Part shown: piece by piece, positions 1 through 8,808 of the stretch
Numbering within the stretch: position 1 is the stretch's first letter
How the letters are laid out: every line of letters begins with the position of its first letter
Assembly: GCF_008370685.1 (NCBI RefSeq)
Contig: NZ_VTZU01000049.1
Span: 1 to 52,295, forward strand
DNA from: Aquimarina sp. RZ0
GTDB taxonomy: Bacteria > Bacteroidota > Bacteroidia > Flavobacteriales > Flavobacteriaceae
Length of the DNA stretch: 52,295 bases
Direction: 5' to 3'
Made by a program: the position numbers and the translations under genes
The notes under the pieces: generated by a model
Seen by the model: the letters and a program-made list of their open reading frames with translations, nothing else
The model's database searches: none
Told to the model about the DNA's origin: nothing

Positions 1-104
1 TCAAACTTTGAGGCGATTTCCTGCAAAGTAAGTTGATCTTTGATAGCCTCCAAAGCAACCTTTGCCTTGAATGCAGAACTAAATTTTCTTCTCGATTTTT
101 TCAT
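1..104 (-). CDS. IS3-family transposase OrfA, N-terminal part (cut by window edge)
   Basis: The first 34 codons of a minus-strand gene run off the left edge of the window. The start is the ATG at 104. The visible N-terminus is basic (MKKSRRKFSSAFKAKVALEA), followed by a stretch resembling 'tLqEIAskf'. This is the usual N-terminal helix-turn-helix of IS3-family OrfA (transposase_8 type), which binds the inverted repeats. Only the first third is visible, so I cannot say whether the element is intact or whether an orfB follows. Family assignment is fairly sure, subgroup is not. Confidence 0.75.
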   Translation of the reverse strand, partial: MKKSRRKFSSAFKAKVALEAIKDQLTLQEIASKF

Positions 105-157
105 ATGTACAGCATTAAATTTACAATGTAAGTAGCTGTCTTAAAAATGGGGAGTAT
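1..157 (-). mobile_element. Left-hand end of an IS3-type insertion sequence (partial)
   Basis: The orfA start at 104 is preceded, on the minus strand, by about 50 bp ending near 155-157. Read on the minus strand this end begins TACTCCCCATTTTTAAGACA. Several IS3-type elements of Bacteroidota begin with a similar C-rich run followed by a T run, so I take this as the terminal inverted repeat. The exact boundary and target duplication cannot be fixed because the other end is outside the window. Confidence 0.5.
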
Positions 158-309
158 TATATAATTATAACACCTTTTAGAGTTTTAAAAATACTGTAGC
201 AAATATTTAGATAAAAAGCTTCGTGTAAAAAGATGTAGACCCAAAAATACTGGGAAATTCAGCGCTTGTACAAAATTCTTTTAATTTCCAGATTATGAAT
301 AGTAAGAAG

Positions 310-334
310 CACCTTTAGACAAGGTGTTTTTTTT
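310..334 (+). terminator. Rho-independent terminator-like hairpin, plus strand
   Basis: CACCTT (310-315), loop TAGAC, AAGGTG (321-326), then eight T (327-334). The U-tract is on the plus-strand transcript, so it would stop transcription coming from the left (the IS element). It is not the terminator of the minus-strand lanT operon ending at 390. No plus-strand gene precedes it in the window. Confidence 0.55.
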
Positions 335-389
335 ATATGAGAATTATTACGCTTTTTTCATTAATTAATTGAAGTGATTTAAACTTTTT

Positions 390-2594
390 TCAACTCCCCA
401 ATTCCAATTGATTTTTTACCAGATTATAATATTCGGATTTATTATTCACCAGTTCTTTATGATTCCCTTTTTCGACAATCTGACCTTTTTTTAATACTAT
501 AATTTGATCTGCATTTTTTACGGTAGAAAGTCTATGAGCAATAATGACTACTGTTTTTCCTTTAAAAAACTGCTGTAAATTATCGTGAATTATTTTTTCA
601 TTCTCTGCATCTAATGCACTAGTTGCTTCATCAAAGAATATATAATGAGGATTTCTGTATACGGCTCGTGAGATCAGGATTCTTTGTTTTTGCCCTCCAG
701 ACATACCATTCCCTGCCGTCCCAATTTTAGTATTATATTTTAGCGGGAGAGATTCAATAAAGCTTTCAATATTTGCTATAGTTGCAGATTTTTTTAGCCT
801 GTTTGGATCAATATCTTTTGCTCCTGTAGCAATATTTCTTTTTATAGAGTCCGAAAAAATATAACCATCCTGCATCACAATGCCACAATGCTTCCTAAGG
901 TTTTTTGGGGACAGCTTCTGGAGGTCAATAGCATTGTAATAGATCGTACCCTCTGTAGGTTTATAAAATTTTAAAAGCAATTTCATTAACGTAGTTTTTC
1001 CGCTTCCGCTAGCACCTACGATCGCAGTAATCTTACCTTCTGGAATCCATACATTAATATCTTTTAATACATAAGGGGATTTAGGTCCTTCGTATTGAAA
1101 GCTTACATTTTCAATATTGATTCCTGATTTTTCATTATACGCTGTTGCAAGATCATTTTTTAGTAATGACACTTGATTTTCGGTTTCTTCTTCTGGGTGG
1201 TTTTGTACTTCGTTTAATCGTTCCAGGCTTAATTTAGCATCTTGCAGGGATCTAAAAAAATTGATTAGTTGATTTACCGGAGAATTCATCTGCCCGATAA
1301 TGTATGCCACACTCATAAGTTCTCCCAAAGTCATTTTCCCATATACCACATAAGTAGCAGCCAGAAATGTGACAAAAATATTCTTTATTTCATTAATAAA
1401 TTGAAATCCAGAAAACTGAAACTGATCCAGCTTAAGGATACGTATATTTATTTTAAAAAGATTTTCCTGTATATGCTCCCATTCTTTTCGTTTATACTCA
1501 TCAAATTGATTTAGTTTTAAGGCGGTCACTCCATTGATCATCTCAAAAATAGATTCGTGACTTTTACTTTTTTGTTGAAAACGAAAATAATCCAGATGTT
1601 TTCTCTTTTTCAACCAATATCCTGACCAGGCAATAGCTAATGCCGTTAAAACAACATAGGTTAAAACAATTTTATAGTCGTAATACCAAAGTACGCCAAA
1701 GAATACAGTAAATGTAATCATAGAGAAAATAGTCATCAAGCTTTGTGATGTCAGAAAATCTTCAATTCGGTCATTATCCTGAATCCTTTGATTGAAATCG
1801 CCCACCATTTTTGAATCAAAAAATGCTATTGGGAGTTGCAACATTTTTTTTAGAAAATCCGAAACAACAGTGATACTTAGTTTGGTTCCTACAAACAGTA
1901 CTAGCCAGTTTCTAACAATCTCAATACTAATACTTCCTAAAAAAACAACTAGCTGAGCCAGAAGTATGATGGTAATATTATGAATATTCTTAGTATGTAC
2001 ACCTTTATCAATCAGCTGTTGGGTCAAAAAAGGAAAAATCAAGGTAAGTCCGCTTCCCGCCAAAAGTAATCCAAACATAAGAAACAATTGCTTCTTATAT
2101 GGATATAGATAGCTTATCATATATTTCAGGGAGATTTTTTCTTCTTTTGGCGGATCACTATCATAAAACGTGTCTGTCGGACTCAAAAACAATGCTACTC
2201 CTTTAGACTCATTAGACAACCAATGTTTTGAGAATTCAGACTCTGATAATGATATGATGCCATAACCCGGATCAGCTAATTTATATACATACTCCTTTGA
2301 TAATAGTCTTTTTTTAATCTTAAAAAGTACAACAAAATGGTTTTTGTTCCAATGTAATATACAAGGCAAATGTGCTTTTTGCCTGAGCTCTTCTATTGAC
2401 AACTGAGAAGGAAATGTCTCAAGTCCTATTTTTAGTGCTGCTTCGTTAACTCCCAATAGACTCACCCCTTCTCTGGATATGAATGAAAGGTTTCTCAGAT
2501 AATCCAATGTATATTTTTTTCCGTAATACTGAGCTATCATCGCCAGGGAAGCAGGCCCGCAATCTGTTTGATCGTGTTGTCCTATGAATTTCAT
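390..2594 (-). CDS. lanT: Lanthipeptide exporter LanT: C39 peptidase / ABC transporter
   Basis: Bifunctional inner-membrane exporter of 734 aa that is expected to cut the leader from the modified precursor and export the core with ATP. The N-terminal 130 residues are a C39 peptidase domain with the catalytic triad candidates Cys12 (TDCGPAS), His86 (NKNHFVV) and Asp108 (LADPG). Residues about 155-450 form the six-helix ABC exporter membrane domain. The ATPase follows: Walker A GASGSGKT 527-534, signature MSGGQKQR 631-638, Walker B YIFFDEATSA 651-660, H-loop His687. Its ATG overlaps the lanB stop by 4 bp (ATGA), so it is translationally coupled and is the last gene of the cluster. No HlyD-type adaptor lies next to it, which is unusual for an exporter of this class. 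Confidence 0.93.
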   Translation of the reverse strand: MKFIGQHDQTDCGPASLAMIAQYYGKKYTLDYLRNLSFISREGVSLLGVNEAALKIGLETFPSQLSIEELRQKAHLPCILHWNKNHFVVLFKIKKRLLSKEYVYKLADPGYGIISLSESEFSKHWLSNESKGVALFLSPTDTFYDSDPPKEEKISLKYMISYLYPYKKQLFLMFGLLLAGSGLTLIFPFLTQQLIDKGVHTKNIHNITIILLAQLVVFLGSISIEIVRNWLVLFVGTKLSITVVSDFLKKMLQLPIAFFDSKMVGDFNQRIQDNDRIEDFLTSQSLMTIFSMITFTVFFGVLWYYDYKIVLTYVVLTALAIAWSGYWLKKRKHLDYFRFQQKSKSHESIFEMINGVTALKLNQFDEYKRKEWEHIQENLFKINIRILKLDQFQFSGFQFINEIKNIFVTFLAATYVVYGKMTLGELMSVAYIIGQMNSPVNQLINFFRSLQDAKLSLERLNEVQNHPEEETENQVSLLKNDLATAYNEKSGINIENVSFQYEGPKSPYVLKDINVWIPEGKITAIVGASGSGKTTLMKLLLKFYKPTEGTIYYNAIDLQKLSPKNLRKHCGIVMQDGYIFSDSIKRNIATGAKDIDPNRLKKSATIANIESFIESLPLKYNTKIGTAGNGMSGGQKQRILISRAVYRNPHYIFFDEATSALDAENEKIIHDNLQQFFKGKTVVIIAHRLSTVKNADQIIVLKKGQIVEKGNHKELVNNKSEYYNLVKNQLELGS

Positions 2595-5500
2595 ACCAGC
2601 TCTTTTTGTTTCTTTACATTATATTTCTCTAATCCAATTTGTCTTTTGTAAAGCTTTTCCAGAATACCATACAGTACGAATTCATGCATTCTTGGGTTGG
2701 ATTGTATTATTCTATTGATACACATATGGATGTGACTCTGAATAACGGTATACAGCTGATACGGATCCAATTCAGTATTCAATATCGCTACAGCCTCATT
2801 TATTTCTGATCGTTTTTCTTCAATAATTTCAGTGTAACCGTCTTTTTTTAAGAGGGTCTCTTCGATCAGTTCCAGATACGTTCTATATTTTAGGTCAATT
2901 TGTTTTCTTAGTTTTTTATCTGCATTGAATTCTATCGAAAACTCAGTATATGCGTGTGCTATGATTTTATGTTTCTCTTCTAATGAAAGCCCGAACGTTT
3001 CCAAAAAATTATCAATACATTTTATTCCATATACCCATAGCGAGGATATCGCATTGTTTTCTGTAAGTGTTTTCATTAATTGTATAATCATATCACTATC
3101 CCGATAAAAAATAGTTTCACTTTCCTCTATATACTTTGCTCCATATCGTTCTAGTTCTCTTTCATATGTGGCAAGTTCTATCTTCCAGAGTAATCCGCTG
3201 TCCAGATAATACTGCACTTCTCTATTAAATATATCAAGGATTGCTGCTTTATCTTTTGGGTTTCTATACTGAAATCGAACTCTTATATGAAATTTAGGAT
3301 CGCTATATCGTATAAAAAACCATTTCTCTATTAATTTTTTGCTTTTAAGGGATGCTACAACTTTGCTCATCACAGAGATAAGTAATTTATTTGCTGTAGC
3401 CATCCCTGTATAAATTTTAAAATACAGCCATTCATCTCCAGGAATAAAGCTTCTCTTTATCTCTTTATCTACACCAGTAAATCTAGCACCTACATATCCG
3501 GATTGAAGTTTTTCTCCTTTGAACGACGCTACATATTCATTGGCAAATTCTTGTGTAGCTCCTCTAGAAAAATCATATAGACATTCTTTAAAACGAATAG
3601 TACCTTCTTTTGCCAATCGATCTTCTATAATTTTTAATACGTATTGATTGTCTGTATCTATAAGTAAAGAACTATCATTTTCTTCCTGAAGATAAATGTA
3701 TCTTGGGATCTTATTTTTTTCTTTAAATTTCTGAAAAGCATCAAACACTATATTTTGATTAGCATCTATAAAATCTGCACATGCAGATGTATTGAATTTC
3801 CAATACGCAGGAAATAGTATTAATCTATCACCATATTGTATTCTGGGGATATAACTGAAGTTTTTAACGATCAGCTCATTAAAATTCAGTGATAATATAT
3901 TGGGTCTGTACTGTACCTGCAGATCACAAAGAAAATGATATATTGGTATTGTATCCTGATGGAAATTTTGTGCACAAGACAGGAAAGGAATGATTTCTTT
4001 TTGATGTGTTTTACTTCGTATTATGACCTGATCATTTCGCACACTTATCAGGATATCGGCAAGGTCGATTTTTTCTGCATTTTCTGAAGGTTTTGTCAAA
4101 ATAGGAATCTCATACCTCCTTGCTACATTTCTGATGGATACATTTCCTGCTCTGTTGGATGCCAGATGTATTACTTCTGCCAAAATTTTATCAGGAAAAA
4201 GTGCTTCTTCTGCAGCAATAATTTCTTTTCCGAATGCTGCTAATTCGCCATCATTGCTGGTAAACCTTCCTAAATAATGTAGGGCTGTTGCTCCTCCTGC
4301 AGATTGTATCAAGATCTTTTTCCGGATTTTACTGTATAATACCGAGAAAGTACCTGTAACGCGATCTGATCGGTTTTGAAATATGCTCAGGTCCTGCTCT
4401 TTTAAATCAACTATTTGTTTATTCTGCACTCCAGCCCTGAATAATACATTTATCCAAAAATTATCTGCTACATTATCGCAACTAATATCTTCAAAACCTT
4501 GTGTGGAAACAGGAAAATCTAAATCATCAATAATATTAGAAATCGAATTATCATTACTATTTTGAATGTACCCTATCCCAGATTCAGTATCCAGAACTTT
4601 TAACAATGCAACTTCCTGCTCTTCATACCTTTCTATAAATGCATTTTTAAACTCCTGTAGGTTTTTGAATGAAGTGAACTTCTTTTCTGGTTTTTGTTCT
4701 GACAGCACTGATAGTAACCGGATTGCTTCCTGTAGTATCTTTGTATCTCCTTGTATTATATCACTAGCTTTGGTTGTTGGCGTTTTTTTAAGGTTGGCAT
4801 TGATTAAATATTGTTTATTAAAATTGACTCCCAGGTTTTTAGTATGTCTCAAAATTTTCTCATATATCTGTACATCATTGCCTATTCCTGTATCTAATAC
4901 ATCGATTTCTTCTTTAATTATATTAAAATTTATAATCAGTTCTTTTAAAAAATTATCTTTCAGCCAGGAGGCATCAACGTTATTATTCAAAAAATCATGA
5001 AGTTGACGTATTTGAGAAACACCATTTAAGCAGGTACCCAATGAACTTCTAATGATTTGATTTTCGATTAATTTCTCAATATATGCTCTTGCCTGATCAA
5101 AACTCACATCCTCAACATTATCTATAATAATTTGTAGTAATTCTTGTATGCTTTTCTCTTCCTCAGTACATTTTTTTAGGATGAGTTCTAAAACCGGATC
5201 CACTTCTAATGAAGACAACATGAAATTCAGCTCGTCATTTTTAGCATTGGTAGTTTCAATATATCTGCAATTATTTCCTGTAATATAGGCGGTATTATTT
5301 ATGTGATATTTTAATTTCTCTCTGACTTTAGCATTGCCATTTAATTGCTTTATCACTTCTGTTATAAATAAGGTATCCAGATTTGTAAATCTTTTTGGCT
5401 CTTGTATATATTGGATATCTGGTAATGGTTGTTGTGTATCGCTATGAATTGAATATCCCGCAAATAGCCCAAAAGGAACACAATTAGTAATAGATCTGAT

Positions 5501-5764
5501 ATAATACTTTATAATACTTTTGTAGAGGTATGCTATCTTGTGAGGAGGATATGTTGCAGTCTTTATAGATTTCTCCCATTCATAATAAAGTCCTGGAGAT
5601 GCCAGAAAAACAGCTTCTTTAAATATTGTATTATTAAATAGTTCCTGTACAAATTTATGAGTATCTGTAGTATTTTTGGGAATTAAATTATATACCGTTA
5701 ACGGATACAAAGGCGTACGTACTATAACGGTATTAAAAACCTCGTAATTTTCTTTAACTTTCAT
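2591..5764 (-). CDS. lanB: Lantibiotic dehydratase LanB, full length
   Basis: A 1057-aa class I lanthipeptide dehydratase. The family uses glutamyl-tRNA to glutamylate Ser/Thr of the precursor and then eliminates glutamate, giving Dha/Dhb. Residues 1 to about 750 match the glutamylation domain (start with RTPLYPL, middle SNRAGNVSIRNV). From about 770 to the end lies the SpaB C-terminal elimination domain, recognised by GDEWLYFKIY, WFFIRYSDPKFHIRVRF and the end motif QSHIHMCINRIIQSNP. Both halves are on one polypeptide, unlike the split dehydratases of some Bacteroidota clusters such as pinensin. The start ATG at 5764 overlaps by ATGA the end of a small interrupted reading frame upstream, and the stop overlaps lanT. 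No internal break is seen. Confidence 0.95.
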   Translation of the reverse strand: MKVKENYEVFNTVIVRTPLYPLTVYNLIPKNTTDTHKFVQELFNNTIFKEAVFLASPGLYYEWEKSIKTATYPPHKIAYLYKSIIKYYIRSITNCVPFGLFAGYSIHSDTQQPLPDIQYIQEPKRFTNLDTLFITEVIKQLNGNAKVREKLKYHINNTAYITGNNCRYIETTNAKNDELNFMLSSLEVDPVLELILKKCTEEEKSIQELLQIIIDNVEDVSFDQARAYIEKLIENQIIRSSLGTCLNGVSQIRQLHDFLNNNVDASWLKDNFLKELIINFNIIKEEIDVLDTGIGNDVQIYEKILRHTKNLGVNFNKQYLINANLKKTPTTKASDIIQGDTKILQEAIRLLSVLSEQKPEKKFTSFKNLQEFKNAFIERYEEQEVALLKVLDTESGIGYIQNSNDNSISNIIDDLDFPVSTQGFEDISCDNVADNFWINVLFRAGVQNKQIVDLKEQDLSIFQNRSDRVTGTFSVLYSKIRKKILIQSAGGATALHYLGRFTSNDGELAAFGKEIIAAEEALFPDKILAEVIHLASNRAGNVSIRNVARRYEIPILTKPSENAEKIDLADILISVRNDQVIIRSKTHQKEIIPFLSCAQNFHQDTIPIYHFLCDLQVQYRPNILSLNFNELIVKNFSYIPRIQYGDRLILFPAYWKFNTSACADFIDANQNIVFDAFQKFKEKNKIPRYIYLQEENDSSLLIDTDNQYVLKIIEDRLAKEGTIRFKECLYDFSRGATQEFANEYVASFKGEKLQSGYVGARFTGVDKEIKRSFIPGDEWLYFKIYTGMATANKLLISVMSKVVASLKSKKLIEKWFFIRYSDPKFHIRVRFQYRNPKDKAAILDIFNREVQYYLDSGLLWKIELATYERELERYGAKYIEESETIFYRDSDMIIQLMKTLTENNAISSLWVYGIKCIDNFLETFGLSLEEKHKIIAHAYTEFSIEFNADKKLRKQIDLKYRTYLELIEETLLKKDGYTEIIEEKRSEINEAVAILNTELDPYQLYTVIQSHIHMCINRIIQSNPRMHEFVLYGILEKLYKRQIGLEKYNVKKQKELV

Positions 5765-6021
5765 AAATCACTTCTTTTTCTGAGATTAAACTTTTTACTG
5801 ATATTCTCTATCTTTTCTGTCATTCTTGTCGGTAGGATCAATACAATTTCTGGATTGGTATATTAGGAGTGTTCGTGAATTATCAGATGTTCTGCCAGCC
5901 GGTATCTTGAAAAACAGAGCTCAGCAGCTCTTGCCGCATATCCCATTATATACTCTATAGCACTAAGAGAATTATCTCCACGGTGTCTGAATTCTAAAAG
6001 AACAATTGATAAATTCTCCAT
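5761..6021 (-). pseudogene. Small gene of 87 codons interrupted by one in-frame TAA
   Basis: From ATG at 6021 a frame runs 52 codons (starting MENLSIVLLEFRHRGDN) to a TAA at 5863-5865. The same frame then stays open for 34 more codons (NPEIVLILPTRMTEKIEN...KRSDL) and ends in a TGA that overlaps the lanB ATG as ATGA. The start lies 12 bp after the lanC stop. The tight spacing on both sides and the coupled stop suggest one co-transcribed gene of about 87 codons with a nonsense mutation, a sequencing error, or two tiny genes. I do not recognise the family. It has one Cys in the first part and a basic C-terminus. If only the first 52 codons are used, the product is the 52-aa peptide at 5863-6021. 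Confidence 0.45.
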
Positions 6022-6033
6022 ATCCGATTAGTT

Positions 6034-7353
6034 TTAATCCAACAAAAAAATACTATCCCACCCCTGATACTCTTCCTTTTGATATGAAGAAAGTACAAAT
6101 AGGGGTCCGAGCCACCCTGTTAAAACATCCAGGTTTTTATCTGAGTACTGTTTCTTCAACTCTTGTTCCATATAATCAAGGGTAATTGCTATCCAATATT
6201 CATACGCCTCTTTATACCTTGATTGATGTGTCCTATCATAAATCTTTTTATACAGATGAGCTACCCCGGAACTCCCATGACAGATATAAGCATCTGAGAT
6301 TGCTGTATCTTCGATTAATTTTCTGTCAATCACTTCGTCAGCCATCTCATCTGCAATTCTTGTATAGTTTTGTTGGTTCAAAAAAGCGCCTGCCTTATAG
6401 AGTATAAATAATCTAGAGAGATCACTATTACACCATCCCAAGCGATTGGTATAGTGATATAATGTATCAACAGAAGTAGGTGTAACGGATTGGTTTTTGT
6501 TTTTGGTAATAATGTTATAGGGAAAGATCGAATCATAATCAAAATTTTCGTGCATAATATTGATGTGAGAAGAATCTATATTTCCTCGTTTGAACTTTAG
6601 TAATGTATTTGTTGTCTCTAAGACAAGTTTTTTTACTCGATAATCGAGATTTGAATGTTCCGAGGTTTGCCTCGAAATCGAAATGTTTTTTCCTAAAGGA
6701 ATACCTTGTGGGCTTGTCTCGAGGTGGTTTACTTTGGTTTCTTCAATACGGTTAGATTTTATATTCATCAATACTGCTATAATAGAAAGAGTACCGTGAG
6801 CAAAACCAAAATTGATCCCCTGGCTATACACATCCTCAACCTTGTTATAAAATGAAAAATTATTTTTTACTCCGTGATCATATAGCACGTTTACAATGTG
6901 TTCTACCTCTTTGGTAGTTTCGACCTTATTTAGATAAAATAATAGCCCTGTTGCACCATAGAAGTAATCAAAATTATTCTGTGACAGTTCGTTTAGGCAT
7001 CGCTTATATATCGAATCAGTAATCATATCCAATTGTCCTATATATGAATGATCTAGTATATCTGCCTTAATCAATTCGTGTAATACAATTCCTAATCCAG
7101 GCATACCGTCTGCTAATGAAGGTTTTTCTAATAAGCCAGACTGCCCTTTAGAAAGCGTATCGAATATATTTTCGATAATTTCTAATACCTTATTGAGGTA
7201 TCTTTCATCTTTGTTCACTTTGTATATACAAAAACAACTATAGGCGAGCCCTAGCTTCCCTATAAGGATATCTTCAAAATCCATGGTTGTAATATCGCTG
7301 TTAAGGATTTTTGTATGAATAATTCCTGTGATGTAATCAATCCTGTTGTGCAT
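6034..7353 (-). CDS. lanC: Lanthionine cyclase LanC (zinc ligands present)
   Basis: LanC-type alpha-toroid protein of 439 aa that adds Cys thiols to Dha/Dhb in the dehydrated precursor. The three zinc ligands are visible: Cys308 in GWCNSD, Cys358 and His359 in ICHGSSG. His186 in GFAHG matches the conserved HG motif. It is therefore the likely catalytic cyclase of the cluster. It starts 7 bp after the stop of the LanC-like gene and is followed after 12 bp by the small interrupted gene. Residues about 207-239 (HLETSPQGIPLG... to LDYRVKK) lie in a loop encoded by DNA homologous to an intergenic repeat at 13339-13399, which looks like an in-frame insertion and makes the protein a little long for the family. 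Confidence 0.9.
   Translation of the reverse strand: MHNRIDYITGIIHTKILNSDITTMDFEDILIGKLGLAYSCFCIYKVNKDERYLNKVLEIIENIFDTLSKGQSGLLEKPSLADGMPGLGIVLHELIKADILDHSYIGQLDMITDSIYKRCLNELSQNNFDYFYGATGLLFYLNKVETTKEVEHIVNVLYDHGVKNNFSFYNKVEDVYSQGINFGFAHGTLSIIAVLMNIKSNRIEETKVNHLETSPQGIPLGKNISISRQTSEHSNLDYRVKKLVLETTNTLLKFKRGNIDSSHINIMHENFDYDSIFPYNIITKNKNQSVTPTSVDTLYHYTNRLGWCNSDLSRLFILYKAGAFLNQQNYTRIADEMADEVIDRKLIEDTAISDAYICHGSSGVAHLYKKIYDRTHQSRYKEAYEYWIAITLDYMEQELKKQYSDKNLDVLTGWLGPLFVLSSYQKEEYQGWDSIFLLD
6635..6732 (+). repeat. Palindromic repeat inserted in frame inside lanC
   Basis: The segment starts ACTCGATAATCGA (6635-6647) and ends with a block at 6700-6732 containing CTTGTGGGCTTGTCTCGAGG. Both ends match, in the opposite orientation, the intergenic copy at 13339-13399: 13/13 bases at one end and about 29/33 at the other. 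The lanC copy has about 37 bp more in the middle, including a CGAGG-TTTG-CCTCG hairpin. It reads through in the lanC frame without a stop. Confidence 0.7.
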
Positions 7354-7360
7354 ACTGTGC

Positions 7361-8554
7361 TTATTTATAATTAAAAAAACTTAGGTAATTGGTATGACTC
7401 ATATCAATCTGATGACTTATTAATGTTATTCCGATTCCGCAGATCCCATGAGCAAAAGATACTTGTATCACGTTATCGAACCCATTGATATATGTTTCAA
7501 ATCCTGCCCAAGGGCTATCCCGGTTATTAAAGTGAATGATTTTTTCGAACCAATATGTTGCGGCTTTTTTAAAGGTTTTGTTTAGAGTTTGTACATGAAG
7601 TGTGCTAAATAATGCATATAGCCCTGAGGCTCCATATATCAATTCTGCATCCTGGCAGTGAATCTTCTTATCATCTCTGTATTTTGCTGAATTTTGTAAT
7701 ACATGCAAGCCTGTATTGATATGCTTTTTATTTTTTAGAAGTATGCCTGCCTGATATAATGCGTATCCGATCCCGATATCACCATATGCCAGATTCTGAG
7801 AAAAAAGCATTTCGCCAGACTTAGTATCATATGGAAATAAATTGATCCCACCGGGCTTTTGATATTGTAAAAGGTACTGTATTGCTTTGTTGATTACTTT
7901 TGAACAAATACCTGGAAGTATTCTTTTGTTAAAGGCATGAGCTAAAAAAAGAATCACACCCGAAATCCCATGAAAAAAACCTGACTCTACCGTAGGATTA
8001 TCTTTATCTCTTAAGTTAAAATTCCAATACAATGTATCTTCTGATACGATAGAAAGGCGCTCAATTGTAAGAATGATTTTTTTAATTTCATCCCGGTAAT
8101 CAATACGATGTAGCCCATCTAGAAAATAATGACCTATTGCAATGATTCCAACAGTAGTATCCAGATCTTTTGCTGTTATTTTTTTTTGTAATACTATCTT
8201 AATGGGTTCATCTAATTGCTCAATACATTTTTTTGCAGTATTACTATCAATTATTTTGTGAGTATCTAGATAGCATAGATATTTACCCAGCTCTAATACA
8301 TCTAACTCATTGCACGTTCCTTTGTTCTTATTTTTTGAGAATTTATGGAATGATTCTTCTAGATAGTGTGAAACTTTATCCAGATATTCTTCATTCTCTG
8401 TGTACAAATAGAGATAATAATAAAATAAGGATAGTCCTAAAACTCCTTCACTAAGACCTGCAGAATGAAATAATGTATCTGACATATTTAATACATCTTC
8501 AATCCTTTTAATGATCTTTTTAATAGAGATTGCCTTTGTGAATTTAGTTTTCAT
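7361..8554 (-). CDS. LanC-like protein lacking the zinc ligands
   Basis: A 397-aa paralogue of the neighbouring cyclase with the repeated glycine-rich motifs of the LanC alpha-toroid: GFFHGISGV (192-200), LAYGDIGIGYALY (255-267), IYGASGLYALF (306-316) and SFAHGICGIG (366-375). At the positions where LanC has its zinc ligands (WC and CHG) this protein has Leu-Ala (Ala257) and Ile-Tyr (306-307), so zinc binding and canonical thiol activation appear lost. It is the first gene after lanA in the operon and ends 7 bp before lanC. It may act as a scaffold or leader-binding partner of LanB/LanC, or be an immunity or regulatory protein. Function is inference only. Confidence 0.8.
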   Translation of the reverse strand: MKTKFTKAISIKKIIKRIEDVLNMSDTLFHSAGLSEGVLGLSLFYYYLYLYTENEEYLDKVSHYLEESFHKFSKNKNKGTCNELDVLELGKYLCYLDTHKIIDSNTAKKCIEQLDEPIKIVLQKKITAKDLDTTVGIIAIGHYFLDGLHRIDYRDEIKKIILTIERLSIVSEDTLYWNFNLRDKDNPTVESGFFHGISGVILFLAHAFNKRILPGICSKVINKAIQYLLQYQKPGGINLFPYDTKSGEMLFSQNLAYGDIGIGYALYQAGILLKNKKHINTGLHVLQNSAKYRDDKKIHCQDAELIYGASGLYALFSTLHVQTLNKTFKKAATYWFEKIIHFNNRDSPWAGFETYINGFDNVIQVSFAHGICGIGITLISHQIDMSHTNYLSFFNYK

Positions 8555-8635
8555 GTGTGTATGTTTAAAAAAAAACCTGATCTTTTCTTTACTATCCTGA
8601 TAACGCTATTGTTACCGAACTTTCCTTATTAATAA

Positions 8636-8795
8636 AGAGGTTGCCTGAAAAATAACCATAGTGATTATTGAATGAAGACTTTTATAAAAGCCTGATTGAT
8701 TACTAATTAATTGATTTTAATTAAATAACCCGTATAATGATTTTCAGGATAAAGTCTACAGTATAAATCAACTACTAATTTTTCAGACAACCTCT
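8636..8795. repeat. 17-bp inverted repeat enclosing the lanA-lanC2 spacer
   Basis: AGAGGTTGCCTGAAAAA at 8636-8652 and TTTTTCAGACAACCTCT at 8779-8795 are inverted copies with one mismatch, spanning 160 bp. Inside is a second pair (AGACTTTTAT near 8677, ATAAAGTCT at 8749-8757). The ends resemble terminal repeats of some IS elements, so this may be a small MITE. It may instead be an mRNA structure that separates a highly expressed lanA from the enzyme genes. No clear target duplication is visible. Apart from this the 254-bp spacer holds no gene. Confidence 0.55.
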
Positions 8796-8808
8796 AGTGC
8801 TTACTTAA

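Noticed and set aside
4566..5000. 144-codon plus-strand frame inside lanB
   Set aside because: Lies wholly antisense to a clear LanB; its composition (Ser/Leu/Ile/Phe) is the usual shadow of such a gene.
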